Of a DNA stretch of 31,159 bases, positions 31,087 to 31,159 are shown in pieces. The notes beneath the pieces are model-generated. The model was not told the origin of the DNA and searched no databases. It worked only from the letters and a program-made list of their open reading frames with translations. The stretch's first letter is position 1. Each line of letters starts with the position of its first letter. Origin of the DNA: Pseudomonadota bacterium (GTDB taxonomy: Bacteria > Pseudomonadota > Alphaproteobacteria > Rhizobiales > Tepidamorphaceae). The stretch is from the NCBI GenBank assembly GCA_023458595.1, contig JAEWYT010000144.1, forward strand, positions 1-31,159, given 5' to 3'. The translations under genes were made by a program, and so were the position numbers.

Positions 31087-31159
31087 GACTGGTCATCGGT
31101 CGGGCCGCGGCAAGATCGCCCCCGCCCGGCCCCGGGGGCGCGAAGGCCAATTCTAAGGA
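31087..31159. other. Downstream edge of rpsA
   Basis: The last 73 bases follow the rpsA stop. GGGCCG (31102-31107) and CGGCCC (31127-31132) could pair, but there is no T run within the window. No gene is seen. Confidence 0.5.

Overview
The window looks like two unrelated genomes joined end to end. Positions 1 to about 6,260 have medium GC (about half G+C by eye) and carry a translation and transcription block: tuf (3' end), rpmG, tRNA-Trp, secE, nusG, rplK, rplA, rplJ and rplL. Two reverse-strand genes for exported proteins are set between and after the L1/L11 and L10/L12 pairs. Gene content and protein style suggest an anaerobic, Synergistota-like bacterium, at moderate confidence. From just after the tRNA-Ala CCA end (6263) to the right edge the DNA is high GC (roughly 65-70%). 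The genes there (ugpBAEC, Hsp20 with a DUF1150 neighbour, ptsN-hpf-rpoN-lptB-lptA-lptC, RNase D, a TIGR02300 protein, aroA-cmk-rpsA) have the order and character of an alphaproteobacterium, probably Hyphomicrobiales. The switch falls inside or at the end of the tRNA-Ala gene, whose acceptor stem has a U7-U66 mismatch. The simplest reading is an assembly chimera through a conserved tRNA segment.

Left part: the ribosomal genes carry clear cis signals. These are a hairpin between the Shine-Dalgarno sequence and ATG of nusG, a bidirectional terminator after rplA, a sigma70-type promoter followed by an attenuator ahead of rplJ, twin hairpins between rplJ and rplL, a terminator after rplL, and a perfect-consensus promoter for tRNA-Ala.

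Right part, in order: (i) a thiamine diphosphate enzyme with a carboxymuconolactone-decarboxylase-like protein; (ii) an HPF-like ribosome factor fused to a cold-shock-like domain; (iii) a divergent locus with a PepSY protein and cytochrome b561 on one side and a PepSY protein plus a PhoP/PhoQ-like two-component system on the other, around a symmetric four-half-site operator; (iv) a glycerol-3-phosphate ABC importer (ugpBAEC) preceded by four 11-bp-spaced Pho-box-like repeats; (v) a small heat-shock gene with a sigma32-type promoter and a ROSE-like RNA thermometer; (vi) the reverse-strand lptC-lptA-lptB-rpoN-hpf-ptsN cluster, with an RNase D gene upstream; (vii) a secreted protein of unknown function, tRNA-Leu and an acidic-tailed TIGR02300 protein; (viii) aroA, a lower-GC gene resembling the uracil-DNA glycosylase superfamily, cmk and rpsA.

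No CRISPR array, transposase, integrase, prophage or rRNA is visible. I found no clear multi-gene system that looks undescribed. The best leads are the UDG-like gene wedged between aroA and cmk, the symmetric operator array, and the nusG leader hairpin. The contig should not be read as one genome.
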